Assembly: GCA_019635755.1 (NCBI GenBank)
Contig: JAHBYW010000004.1
Span: forward strand, 310,001 to 374,000
DNA: 64,000 bases
From: Rhizobiaceae bacterium
Lineage (GTDB): Bacteria > Pseudomonadota > Alphaproteobacteria > Rhizobiales > Rhizobiaceae
Direction of reading: 5' to 3'
How positions within the stretch are numbered: the first letter of the stretch is position 1; every line of letters begins with the position of its first letter. Positions 17,217-25,652 of the stretch are shown piece after piece. A program made the position numbers and the translations under genes. The notes beneath the pieces are model-generated. The model worked only from the letters and a program-made list of their open reading frames with translations. It did not search any database and was not told where the DNA came from.

Positions 17217-20200
17217 CTACCAGCGGTAGCTGATCTTGCCCCTGGCGCCGTAGCTGGAGACGTTTCTGGAGAACTCGCCCTGCAGCGTGGTGGACAGCGA
17301 CAGGCCGCTGCCGAGGCCGAGGTCGGCGCCGAGATCGATGAGCGCGGCATGGCGTGCGGGCGCGGCGCCATTGACGGTGAAGCTCGTCCCCGGCAGCGAC
17401 GGGAACATCGCGGTCGCGCTGCGCCCCGTGCCGCCGTTGATCGCCCAGGCGGCGCGGCCGGTCAGCGTCAGCGACAGGTCGCCGCCCATCGCGACCGTGT
17501 GCTCGGCGCGCCAGCCGAACTCCGCCCGCGTCGCCGTGACCGACGAGGCCGCATAGTCGAGCGCCAGCACGCCGAGGCCGGCGGCGGTTTCGGAATAGGC
17601 CGGCATGCGGACATGGATCGCCTGGTAGGCGGCATAGGGCGTGACGGTCGCGGCGGGCAGCCCGATGCGGTAGCCGGCTTCCGCCCGGCCCGACCAGGAG
17701 TGGGCGGCGAAGTCGCCCGACAGCGTGTCGCCCGGCACGGCGCGTGTCGTCGACACGTCGTGATAGGCATAGGTGCCGGCCGCCGCGACATAGAAGCCGC
17801 CGAACGACTGGTTGGCATAGACGCCGGCATTGAACGAGCCGAGCGTGCCCGAGCCCATGCCGCCGGCGAGATCGAAGCTGGTCGAGCCGCCGCCGAGTGC
17901 AATGCCCAGCGCTCCGTTGCCCATCGCACGCTCGATGCCGCCGGCCAGCCCCCAGGTCCGCGCCGTCGTGTCGTGGGAGCCGACCCGGGCGTCGCCGCCG
18001 GTCCAGCCGCTGCCGCCATAGGCGCCGCCCCAGGTCTTCCACCGGGATGCGAAGGCAGCATCAACATCAGAGGCGGAGGCCGAATGCGTTCCGCTCCGGC
18101 CGACCAGCCGCGCGAAGCGGTTCGTGGTGCGCGGCGCATCGTCCCCGGCATAGGCCGACAGCCCGGCGTGGCCGCCTGAACCGGCGCCCGTGTCGGCGCC
18201 GTTGGCGGGATCGCCCAGCAGGCCGAGGAACCCGTCGGCCGACTGCACACCGGCCGTGACGACGCCTGTCGAGGCTTCGCCGGCAACGCGGCCGAGGCCC
18301 GCCTTGGTCAGCGCCGCAAACTCGGCCGGAAGCTTCCCGTGCTTGTCGAAATACGCCAGCAGCACGTCCGCCACCGCCTGCTGGTTGTCGGTCAGGTTCT
18401 TGTAGTCCGGGTCCGGATCGGGATCGCCCGGCCGGATCTTCAGGTCGAGAACGAGGTCCGCATCCGTGCCGTCATACTCCAGCGTGGCCTTGAGCAACGG
18501 CAGGTCGCGCGCGGTCACGCCCGCGAAGGTCGTGCCGCCGAGCCCGCCCGCCGCGGTCAGGACGGTGTAGCGCTTGGCCACCAGCCCGCCCTGGACGTAG
18601 CTGACCTTCACGGTGCCGCCCGTCAGGCTGGCGGTTCCCGTCACATTGACCTTGTCGGAGCCGCTGCGGCCGAGTTCGACCAGATAGGTCGAGCCGGCGC
18701 CGAAGCCGAGCGTGCCCGCCACCGTCAGCGTGCCGACCGAATTGCCCGGCGCCAGCGTGCCCTCGACATATGTATTGCCGACCGTGCCGGAGCCGCCCAG
18801 CGTCGCACCACCAGCAACGGTCGTCAGCGACGACGTCGCGGTCGAGCCGTTGACGAGGAGCGTGCCCTTCGCAACGGTCGTGGCGCCGGTGTAAGTGTTG
18901 GTGCCCGACAGCGTGAAGATGCCGCCTCCGGCCTTGGTCAGCGCGCCGCCGGGGCCAGAGATGATGCCGGAAAAGGTCGTGTCGCTGTCGTTGCCGCCGG
19001 TCGTCAGTGCCGCGCCGCTGACGCTGACCCGACCCGCACCCGCCAATGACCCGATCCTGGCGTCAACGCCGAAGGCAAGCGAAACAAAGCCCCCGGCATC
19101 GACGATGAAGGCCGAATTGGCCGACAGCGCCTCGTCGCCGAAGACACCCACAGATGCGCCGCCGGTGATGCGGGTCGCTCCTGCATAGGTGTTGGAGCCG
19201 AGAAGCGACAGCGTTCCGTTCCCGTCGATGGTCAGCCCGCCAGGCCCCGAAATGTCCCCGGCGAAGCCGACGCCGCCGCTGTCCAGCAGCACCGTCCCGC
19301 CGCCGGCCGCCAGCACCACGTCGCGGGCCATCGGAAAATTGCCTATCGGCTGCAGCGTGCCGCCGTCGAAGGTCAGGTCGCCGGAAGCGTTGCCCAGTGC
19401 CTCGTCGCTGCTGATTTCAAGAATGCCCTGCTTCAGCGTCCACGGGGTGTGTTGCCCCGCCGCCGACCCAATCAGGGTCCAGGTGCTCGTGCCCCGCTTC
19501 TCGAACCGCTCGAAGCCGTTGATCCCAGCCCCGAAGCCGGTCACGTTGATCGCCCCGTCGGCCGCACCGCCCAGCGCGAAAACGTCGTTCGTTCCAGCTG
19601 TCGCATCGACGATCCCGACGAAGGTGAAGCCGTTGCGCAACTCCAGCACGTTCGTGCCGCCCGTGAAACTGATCGCGTTGGCGCGGGTCACCCCGTCGCC
19701 GCCCAGGCCGCCGGACACGGAACTGGCGACCATGACGTCCAGGTTGGCCCCCTGAATGCCGGCGCCACCGGCACCATCCGCGCCCGAGTCCACACCTTGT
19801 CCGCCGTCGCCACCGGCAACACTGAAGCCGGTGAGATCGATCTTTCCACTGCCGGTCAACCGGATGCCCGCGCCACCACGCCCGCCGGCGCCTCCACCGG
19901 CTCCACCCAGGGCGCTGCCGCCGTTGCCTCCCTTGCCCCCGGTGATCGTGCCGGTGCCTGACAAAATGCGGAGGTAGGAGGAATCGGTTCGGATTCCATC
20001 GCCCCCGCCGCCGCCATCACCGCCGGTCTCCGAAGACGTCCCGGACGCGCCTCCGTTCCCGCCCTCACCGCCGGTTAGTGCGAAGGTGCCGGAAAGCAAG
20101 ACCGCCTCGGCGTTCTCCATGACGATGGCACTGCCACCGCCACCACCACCGCCGCCGTGCGCGTTGGTGGCGATGAGGCCATCGCCCCCATCCCCTCCAC

Positions 20201-20726
20201 TGCCCCCGCCATGGGCGCCGGTAAATAAGGAAATGCCCGAGCTTGAAGGAAAGTTGACGTAGACACCGGTACCACCGCCGCCGCCGCCGCCGCCCGCAAG
20301 TCCCCCTAGCCCCGAGTTGCCGCCGGCACCTCCGCTGTCCGGACCTCCGCCGGCTGCGTTGCCCGGACCCGCAAGCCCCGGCTCGGGCCCAATGCCGTCC
20401 TGGCCAGGAAAAAATCCCTGACCACCTTGTCCGCCATCGCGCAACGGAGGCCCTCCTCCGAACAAATCAATGGAGGTGACACCTCCCGCGCCGCCAGTGT
20501 ACCCGCCCGGCCCGCCGTCATGACCAAACTGCGCCCGCGCAGGCAACGTCCCGCTCACCAGCAACACAAGGATAGCAGCCGCTATGGCTCGAAGGGAAAC
20601 GAACACGCGCCAGCCTGCGCGCGGCCGCGCAACGCCGGCCATGACGACCGCTGCATTCAGCCGCGCCAGGAGCGGGGCAACCGGATCCGCCGGCGAAGGC
20701 GAAACAACAACGCGCCTGCTACCCAT
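17217..20726 (-). CDS. Glycine-rich autotransporter with C-terminal beta-barrel (type Va)
   Basis: 1169 residues from ATG at 20726 (GGGGGAG upstream). An unusually long N-region of about 50 residues precedes the hydrophobic signal core (AIAAAILVLLVSG) and a cleavage site near ARAQF. The first 270 residues of the passenger are extremely Gly-rich (GGAGG, GGGGGG tracts). Autotransporter-associated beta-strand repeats follow (ITGPGGLTIDGNGTLSLLGSNTYAGA-like units, shown by SGTNTYTGATTVAKGTLLVN). The last 270 residues are the autotransporter beta-barrel, beginning near FASRWKTWGGAYGG and ending YGARGKISYRW with a terminal aromatic. It is divergent from an HxlR-type regulator, with shared GGTTAC operator-like sites. 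Function of the passenger is unknown; adhesion is the usual guess. Confidence 0.88.
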   Translation of the reverse strand: MGSRRVVVSPSPADPVAPLLARLNAAVVMAGVARPRAGWRVFVSLRAIAAAILVLLVSGTLPARAQFGHDGGPGGYTGGAGGVTSIDLFGGGPPLRDGGQGGQGFFPGQDGIGPEPGLAGPGNAAGGGPDSGGAGGNSGLGGLAGGGGGGGGTGVYVNFPSSSGISLFTGAHGGGSGGDGGDGLIATNAHGGGGGGGGSAIVMENAEAVLLSGTFALTGGEGGNGGASGTSSETGGDGGGGGDGIRTDSSYLRILSGTGTITGGKGGNGGSALGGAGGGAGGRGGAGIRLTGSGKIDLTGFSVAGGDGGQGVDSGADGAGGAGIQGANLDVMVASSVSGGLGGDGVTRANAISFTGGTNVLELRNGFTFVGIVDATAGTNDVFALGGAADGAINVTGFGAGINGFERFEKRGTSTWTLIGSAAGQHTPWTLKQGILEISSDEALGNASGDLTFDGGTLQPIGNFPMARDVVLAAGGGTVLLDSGGVGFAGDISGPGGLTIDGNGTLSLLGSNTYAGATRITGGASVGVFGDEALSANSAFIVDAGGFVSLAFGVDARIGSLAGAGRVSVSGAALTTGGNDSDTTFSGIISGPGGALTKAGGGIFTLSGTNTYTGATTVAKGTLLVNGSTATSSLTTVAGGATLGGSGTVGNTYVEGTLAPGNSVGTLTVAGTLGFGAGSTYLVELGRSGSDKVNVTGTASLTGGTVKVSYVQGGLVAKRYTVLTAAGGLGGTTFAGVTARDLPLLKATLEYDGTDADLVLDLKIRPGDPDPDPDYKNLTDNQQAVADVLLAYFDKHGKLPAEFAALTKAGLGRVAGEASTGVVTAGVQSADGFLGLLGDPANGADTGAGSGGHAGLSAYAGDDAPRTTNRFARLVGRSGTHSASASDVDAAFASRWKTWGGAYGGSGWTGGDARVGSHDTTARTWGLAGGIERAMGNGALGIALGGGSTSFDLAGGMGSGTLGSFNAGVYANQSFGGFYVAAAGTYAYHDVSTTRAVPGDTLSGDFAAHSWSGRAEAGYRIGLPAATVTPYAAYQAIHVRMPAYSETAAGLGVLALDYAASSVTATRAEFGWRAEHTVAMGGDLSLTLTGRAAWAINGGTGRSATAMFPSLPGTSFTVNGAAPARHAALIDLGADLGLGSGLSLSTTLQGEFSRNVSSYGARGKISYRW

Positions 20727-20874
20727 GACGAGCACTCCCCCACGCCGACCGACCCCCCGAACCCCTTCGGAGGGGTAACCTTTCTGCGATCGGCACGCTT
20801 GACGCGGCCGCCGCATTCACCCCTGATGTTCACAGGGTTACTATGGGGAACGCAGTACTGGCAATTTCTTTCGA

Positions 20875-20892
20875 GGTTACATCATTGTAACC
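20875..20892. promoter_or_regulatory. GGTTAC-N6-GTAACC inverted repeat, candidate HxlR operator
   Basis: A perfect 6+6 bp inverted repeat with 6-bp spacer lies 54 bp before the HxlR-type gene and 149 bp before the autotransporter start. Additional half-sites are GGTTAC at 20836-20841 and GTAACC at 20775-20780. Dimeric winged-helix regulators of the HxlR family often bind such repeats near their own gene. Assignment to this regulator is inferred from position. Confidence 0.6.
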
Positions 20893-20945
20893 ATTGGACT
20901 ATCCGACGCTGCACCGGCACTCGACTGTCTTGGGGGACTTAACCG

Positions 20946-21383
20946 ATGAATGACATTTCCGAAGTACTGGACGGCCGTATCGACGATCTGATGAAGGACA
21001 CGTTCGAGGGCATCGAAGACTCGCCGCTCTGCCCGATCCGCTGGATGCTCGACCGCATCAGCTCGCGGTGGGCGCTCTACATCCTGTCCGGTCTCGCCGA
21101 CAATCAACCTCGCCGTTTCTCCGATCTGTCGGAGGCCATCCCGGTCACCATCTCGAACCGGATGCTCAGCAGGACGCTCGACGAACTCGTCACCAGCGGG
21201 CTGGTGAGCCGTGACGAGCAGGGACGACAGGTCTGGTACCAGCTGACGGAGTTGGGCGGGTCGCTGATGGTACCGATGGGGTCATTGATCCAGTGGATCA
21301 TCGCCAATGCCAAGCTGCTCGACGAGAGCCGCCGCAAGTTCGGACTGCCGGAACTCGACCTGCCACCGGGTCTGCTCGACTGA
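20946..21383 (+). CDS. HxlR family winged-helix transcriptional regulator
   Basis: 145 residues. The core CPIRWMLDRISSRWALYILSGL is the HxlR signature, with the conserved Cys-Pro at its start (residues 29-30). The helix-turn-helix RRFSDLSEAIPVTISNRML and the wing DEQGRQVWYQLTELG follow. In related proteins that N-terminal cysteine can sense electrophiles or oxidants, and the residue is present here. The gene is divergent from the autotransporter across 219 bp that contain a GGTTAC-type inverted repeat. It probably regulates itself and the autotransporter, by inference. The C-terminal 30 residues extend beyond the minimal domain. Confidence 0.87.
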   Translation: MNDISEVLDGRIDDLMKDTFEGIEDSPLCPIRWMLDRISSRWALYILSGLADNQPRRFSDLSEAIPVTISNRMLSRTLDELVTSGLVSRDEQGRQVWYQLTELGGSLMVPMGSLIQWIIANAKLLDESRRKFGLPELDLPPGLLD

Positions 21384-21611
21384 GATCGGCGGGGCCTTGT
21401 GCCGCCGCCACCGGCATGTTCGAAGGCTTGCCGCTACCCTGCCCTTGCCCTCGCCGCCATCCCGTGTTTCGATGCCTGCGGGTAGCCGCGAACGCTACCG
21501 ACGAGCTACCCCGACGGCCGGTAAAGGCCGGCCGCCGCACAACAACAGTGCGCCTGGGTTTCCCGTGTCCGCGAGGCCTTGCGCGCCATCGTGTGGAGGA
21601 GGCCAGCCATC

Positions 21612-22019
21612 ATGGGAAAACGCGCGGGAGAACGACGCACGGGACCGAAGTGCATCGCCATTGTCGGTCCCTTCGCCAGCGGCAAGACGACCTTACTTGA
21701 AGCCATCCTCGCCCGAACGGGCGCCATCCCCAAACAGAACGCCGTCTCGTCCGGCTCCACCGTGGGCGACCACGCGCCGGAGGCCAAGGCTCACGCGATG
21801 AGCATCGAGGCGAGCGTCGCCACCACCGAGTTCATGGGCGAGAGCCTCACCTTCATCGACTGCCCGGGCTCGATCGAGTTCGCCTTCAAGGCGGACGCGG
21901 TGCTGGCCGCCGCCCCGCTTCCTCGGTCACCGCAGCGCGCCGGTTCATCCATGGTCGCGCGCGGTCATGCTCAAGCTAAGCGCCGATTGTTACCGGACAA
22001 TGACCGGATCGTGGTTTGA
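21612..22019 (+). pseudogene. EF-G-like GTPase, N-terminal fragment
   Basis: The frame of 135 residues begins with an N-terminus typical of the EF-G-like (FusA2-type) translational GTPases: P-loop GPFASGKTT at 19-27, then the switch region SSGSTVGDHAPEAKAHAMSI and DCPG (83-86) followed by SIEFAFKADAVLAA. Such proteins are normally about 650-680 residues. Homology stops at residue 100 (21911). The next 35 codons, to the stop at 22019, look unrelated, and no continuation was found in any frame up to DUF1203. The gene is therefore a 5' remnant, lacking the NKxD motif and domains II-V. The 228 bp upstream hold no gene. Confidence 0.8.
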
Positions 22020-22490
22020 TCAGGCCCTTTCGAGGCGCAACTGATAGCAATTGTTCCGCGCCGAACGCACATGCAAGTACGCAACGTCGTCTCGCTTGAA
22101 CAGCGCCTCCGCCCGGGCGGGAATCTGCGCGGTGGGCGTCACCGACCCGGTGCCATAGACAATCCGGTCGTCGTGCCCGTAGCCGCGCACGATGTAGTCA
22201 GGCGTTCCGGCGAAGATGTCGGGCGTCCCGGCGGTTTCCGGCGCGCGCTCGCACTCCTCGGCGCAAAGGAAGATCGGCCCGGTCTCGGCATAGGGCTGGA
22301 GCGCGGGAAACGGCCGGTAGGCCAGGATCAAATATGTCTGCCCCTTCGCCACGGTCCTCAGGCAGTGGCGGCACGGCACGCCCTCCCCGTCCGAAGTGGC
22401 CATGTCCGGCATCATATCATATGCGTCGGCTCCGCCGCGCTGGAATGCGCGTGCGGCCTGGGTGGCCATGGCCATGAACTTGATCGGCAT
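22020..22490 (-). CDS. DUF1203 domain-containing protein
   Basis: 156 residues from ATG at 22490, preceded by AGGAGAGAG. The conserved DUF1203 pattern is visible: VPCRHCLRTVAKGQTYLILA with a C-x-x-C pair, YRPFPALQPYAETGPIFLC, a second Cys cluster (LCAEECERA), and YIVRGYGHDDRIVYGTG. The four or five cysteines suggest metal binding, but the family has no assigned function. Its 3' end meets the stop of the EF-G-like remnant with no spacing. Confidence 0.85.
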   Translation of the reverse strand: MPIKFMAMATQAARAFQRGGADAYDMMPDMATSDGEGVPCRHCLRTVAKGQTYLILAYRPFPALQPYAETGPIFLCAEECERAPETAGTPDIFAGTPDYIVRGYGHDDRIVYGTGSVTPTAQIPARAEALFKRDDVAYLHVRSARNNCYQLRLERA

Positions 22491-22626
22491 CGCTCTCTCC
22501 TCTGTCCAGCAGGAGATAACCGGGCATGTATTGCGCCAGCCACCCGAAAACAGACCCGCCCGCTCCTTGCGGAACGGGCGGGCAAGCGGCAGCGGCAGAA
22601 CGGGAGGAGAAGCCGCTGCGAAGGGA

Positions 22627-23340
22627 TCAGTTGCGCACGAACTCGTCGATGCGGCGCAGCGTGACACGGCGGTTGCGCCAGTCCTCGTACTGCGTTTCGA
22701 CCAGCAGGAAGTCCTCGCCGTAACCGACGGTCTCCAGCGCATAGGAGGGAATGCCGAATTCGCGCACCAGCAGGCGCTTCAGCGAACCCGCGCGGGCTTC
22801 GGAGAGCCGCTGGTTGGTGGCGAAGGAGCCGACGGCGTCAGTGTGCCCTTCGATCAGGATCTGGGCATCCGGGCGGCGGCGCAGCATGCCGTCGATGGCA
22901 TCGGCGATGACTTCCACCTTGCCGTACTGCGAATATGGGATTTCGGCCGAAGCGAACCCGAAATTGATCGCCTGGATGTCGATCGAGGGGGCGGCGCGGC
23001 GCAGTTCCGGCCGGCGCTTGAACTCGCGCACGGTGACACGCTCGGAGCGCTTCAGCGACCGTTCGGCCGGGGCTTCCAGCCGGCGTTGGATCTGCGCGGC
23101 CGACGGAAGCGCGGGCTCCTCCACCGTGCGGCGGCGCGGCCGGGACGTCGCTTCACGCTCCGGGGCGACCTCGACGTCTGCTGGATCAACCGCACCCCTG
23201 TGGCGCGTCTCGCTGGTGATCTGGATCTCGATGCCGGAGGTATCTCCGACGATCACGCGGCGCCGGTCGGCGGCCTCGGCAACGGTGGGCAGCGCGAAGG
23301 CTGTGACCAGCAGGGCGGCAAGGGTCTTGCGGACGATCAT
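22627..23340 (-). CDS. OmpA family protein
   Basis: 237 residues from ATG at 23340 (GAGGAGAG upstream). A signal peptide ends at VAEAA. A charged, Arg/Glu-rich linker of about 100 residues precedes a C-terminal OmpA/MotB peptidoglycan-binding domain (INFGFASAEIPYSQYGKVEV, then ILIEGHTDAVGSFATNQRLS and ARAGSLKRLL). The diaminopimelate-contacting NQRLSEARA segment is intact. No beta-barrel and no lipobox Cys are present, so it is probably a soluble periplasmic protein bound to peptidoglycan. It lies downstream of the cysK-alaX-sseA-GNAT operon after about 128 bp. Confidence 0.88.
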   Translation of the reverse strand: MIVRKTLAALLVTAFALPTVAEAADRRRVIVGDTSGIEIQITSETRHRGAVDPADVEVAPEREATSRPRRRTVEEPALPSAAQIQRRLEAPAERSLKRSERVTVREFKRRPELRRAAPSIDIQAINFGFASAEIPYSQYGKVEVIADAIDGMLRRRPDAQILIEGHTDAVGSFATNQRLSEARAGSLKRLLVREFGIPSYALETVGYGEDFLLVETQYEDWRNRRVTLRRIDEFVRN

Positions 23341-23468
23341 CGGGCTCTCCTCGGCAGTGGACCGTTCGGTCCGTTGATGCTGCCGAGAATGCCGGTCCGA
23401 AGCTGAAGCTGGGCTGAACGGCGCCTTCACCCACCGTTGCGGGAAGTCGCCTCGCCGACGCCGATGGG

Positions 23469-24050
23469 CTAGTCGCGCATCACCACCGCGGAGCGCTCGG
23501 CGAACGGGAGCGGCCGCACCGACTCCTGCTTCTGGCCGACCGGCGAGAAGCCGAGGCGCTGGTAGAGGGGGAGCGCCGCCGGATGGTCGAGCGTGCAGGT
23601 CTGGACGGTCACCAGTTTCGGCGTGTGCGACCAGCACGCCTCGACCGCTGCCCCCAGGAACCATTTGCCCAGGCCGCGGCCGAGCGCATGATCCATCATG
23701 CCGAAATAAGCGAGTTCGACCTCGTCGGGCAGGTGCGGCTTGATGTCGAAGAAGCCAGCCGGCGCGCCATCCAGGTAGAGCACGCGGATGTCGCGGCCGG
23801 GCGCGCGCAGGCCCTCCTCGATCTCGGCATCGCTGGTGCGCAGCGAGTTGACCCAGTGCCATTTGCGGCCGACGCGATCCATCAGGTAGCGGTAGAAATG
23901 GCGTGGCATGTCGCGCGTCCGCAAAAGCGCGATCTGCTGCCCGTAGGGCAGCGGCGGATAGAGGCGCGGCGGCGACCGCATCTCGAGGAACGTCACCGTC
24001 ACCTCGATCTCTTGCGGGTGTGCTGCTTCCTCCTGCGGCGTTGCGGCCAT
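23469..24050 (-). CDS. GNAT family N-acetyltransferase
   Basis: 193 residues from ATG at 24050, which has GGAG 6 nt upstream; an alternative ATG at 24062 would overlap the sseA stop. The acetyl-CoA binding motif A is visible as YFGMMDHALGRGLGKWFLGA (R-G-L-G-K), and motif B as TCTLDHPAALPLYQRLGF. Substrate is unknown. It is the last gene of a tightly packed minus-strand series with cysK, alaX and sseA, and either start places it within a few bases of the sseA stop, so translational coupling is likely. Confidence 0.85.
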   Translation of the reverse strand: MAATPQEEAAHPQEIEVTVTFLEMRSPPRLYPPLPYGQQIALLRTRDMPRHFYRYLMDRVGRKWHWVNSLRTSDAEIEEGLRAPGRDIRVLYLDGAPAGFFDIKPHLPDEVELAYFGMMDHALGRGLGKWFLGAAVEACWSHTPKLVTVQTCTLDHPAALPLYQRLGFSPVGQKQESVRPLPFAERSAVVMRD

Positions 24051-24051
24051 G

Positions 24052-24903
24052 TCAGGCTCCACCTGTCTCGACCGGCGTGTCGGTCCGCCCGCCCCACTCC
24101 GTCCACGACCCGTCGTAGAGCTTGTTGTCGGTGTGGCCGAGCGATTCGAGCGCCAGGGTCAGAACGGCGGCCGTGACGCCCGACCCGCACGACGTCACGA
24201 CGGGCTTGCCGAGATCGAGCCCGGCCGACTCGATCGTGCGCCTGAGTTCGGCCAGCGGCAGCAGCTTGCCATCGCGCGACAGCATCGCCGCGGGAAGGCT
24301 CCGTGCGCCCGGCATATGGCCCGAGCGCACACCCTTGCGCGGCTCGGGGTCGCTGCCGGCAAAGCGCCCGGCCGGGCGGGCATCGGCAATCTGGCTTCCG
24401 CCCGTTTCGACGACGCGACGCATGTCGGCAAGCGACGCGACGCGGTTCTCGTCGAAGCCGGCGTGGAACACGCAAGGGGCGATCTTGGTCGGCTCGGCCG
24501 TCACCGGGCGGCCCTCGGACTTCCACCGATCGAAGCCGCCGTCCAGCACATAGACCTGGAAGACCCCCATGACCCGGAACATCCACCAGACGCGCGGCGC
24601 GGAGAACATGCCCGGACCGTCGTAGACGACGATCGTGTCGTCCGCCGAGATACCCATTGAACCTGCGAACTGGGCGAACACCTTGGGACTGGGGAGCGTG
24701 TGCGGCAGCGTCGATTCCGGCTCGACCACCAGGTCCTGGTCGAAGAAGACCGCGCCTGGGACGTGGGAGGCATCGTACTCGGCCTTGGCGTCCCGCCCCT
24801 GCGCCGGCAGGTACCAGGAGGCGTCGACGGTCGACAGGCCGGGCGTGCCCAACCGGCTCTGCAGCCAATCGGCGTCGACGACGAAGGGACTGGTGTCAGC
24901 CAT
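24052..24903 (-). CDS. sseA: 3-mercaptopyruvate sulfurtransferase (rhodanese family)
   Basis: 283 residues with two rhodanese domains. The first, catalytically inactive domain contains FVVDADWLQSRLG and VPGAVFFDQD, and the second has the active-site loop CGSGVTAAV near residue 240. The CGSGVTA loop is the mercaptopyruvate type. It transfers sulfur from 3-mercaptopyruvate to thiols or cyanide. ATG at 24903 has GAGAGGAAGC just upstream. It sits 8 bp downstream of alaX and two genes after cysK, which fits a role in cysteine catabolism and sulfur relay. Confidence 0.93.
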   Translation of the reverse strand: MADTSPFVVDADWLQSRLGTPGLSTVDASWYLPAQGRDAKAEYDASHVPGAVFFDQDLVVEPESTLPHTLPSPKVFAQFAGSMGISADDTIVVYDGPGMFSAPRVWWMFRVMGVFQVYVLDGGFDRWKSEGRPVTAEPTKIAPCVFHAGFDENRVASLADMRRVVETGGSQIADARPAGRFAGSDPEPRKGVRSGHMPGARSLPAAMLSRDGKLLPLAELRRTIESAGLDLGKPVVTSCGSGVTAAVLTLALESLGHTDNKLYDGSWTEWGGRTDTPVETGGA

Positions 24904-24911
24904 GCTTCCTC

Positions 24912-25652
24912 TCAGTTCGCCGGCATCGGACCGAAACGGAGGCGGAACCGGCGATTCTCGCGACCCTTCTTCTCGATCTTGCCGACGTGGATCTCGCCCA
25001 CTTCTCCGGTGTCGCGCACATGCGTGCCGCCGCAGGGCTGGCTGTCGATCGCGCCACCCTCGCCGATGCAGACCAGACGGATGCGCCCCGTGCCGGCTGG
25101 CGGCCGGACATGCTTGGACTTCACCAGCCCGGGATTGCCGGCCAACTCATCGTCGGTGATCCAGCGGGTGAACACGGGATGCCCGGCGCGGACGAGTTCC
25201 ATGAGGCGGGCGGTCACCTCGTCCCTGTCGTAGCCCCTCTCCGGAATGTCGAAATCGACGCGGGACTCCTCCTCGCCGACCGAGGCGCCGGTGATCGGAT
25301 AGGGACAAATCACGGTCAGCAGGTGGCAGGCCGTGTGCATCCGCATCAGTTTCAGGCGCCGCGGCCAGTCGATCGACAGCGCGAGCGTCTCCCCGACCGC
25401 GGGAAGCGGCTGGCCGTCGGCCGGAACATGGATGATCTGGTCCTTGGTCTCGCCGGTCACGGTCGCGGCGATTGCAAGCCTCGTTCCGTCCGCGCGCGTC
25501 AGGAACCCCGTATCGCCCGGCTGCCCGCCCGAGGTCGCGTAGAAGATCGTCCGGTCAAGGACAATGCCGCCGCGCTCGTTGACCGCGACGACCGTCGCAT
25601 CCGCTTCGCGCAGATAGGCATCGTCCCGGAACAGCGCCTCGACGCTTGGCAT
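24912..25652 (-). CDS. alaX: Alanyl-tRNA editing protein, AlaX type
   Basis: 246 residues from ATG at 25652, which overlaps the cysK stop by one base (TGATG). This is a free-standing homologue of the AlaRS editing domain that hydrolyses mischarged tRNA-Ala (Ser or Gly). The N-terminal part FYATSGGQPGDTG is the beta-barrel region, and the zinc site is intact: HTACH (His-x3-His) and later CGGTHV (Cys-x3-His). Position in a cysK-alaX-sseA operon raises the possibility that its expression follows cysteine supply. That is inference. Confidence 0.92.
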   Translation of the reverse strand: MPSVEALFRDDAYLREADATVVAVNERGGIVLDRTIFYATSGGQPGDTGFLTRADGTRLAIAATVTGETKDQIIHVPADGQPLPAVGETLALSIDWPRRLKLMRMHTACHLLTVICPYPITGASVGEEESRVDFDIPERGYDRDEVTARLMELVRAGHPVFTRWITDDELAGNPGLVKSKHVRPPAGTGRIRLVCIGEGGAIDSQPCGGTHVRDTGEVGEIHVGKIEKKGRENRRFRLRFGPMPAN

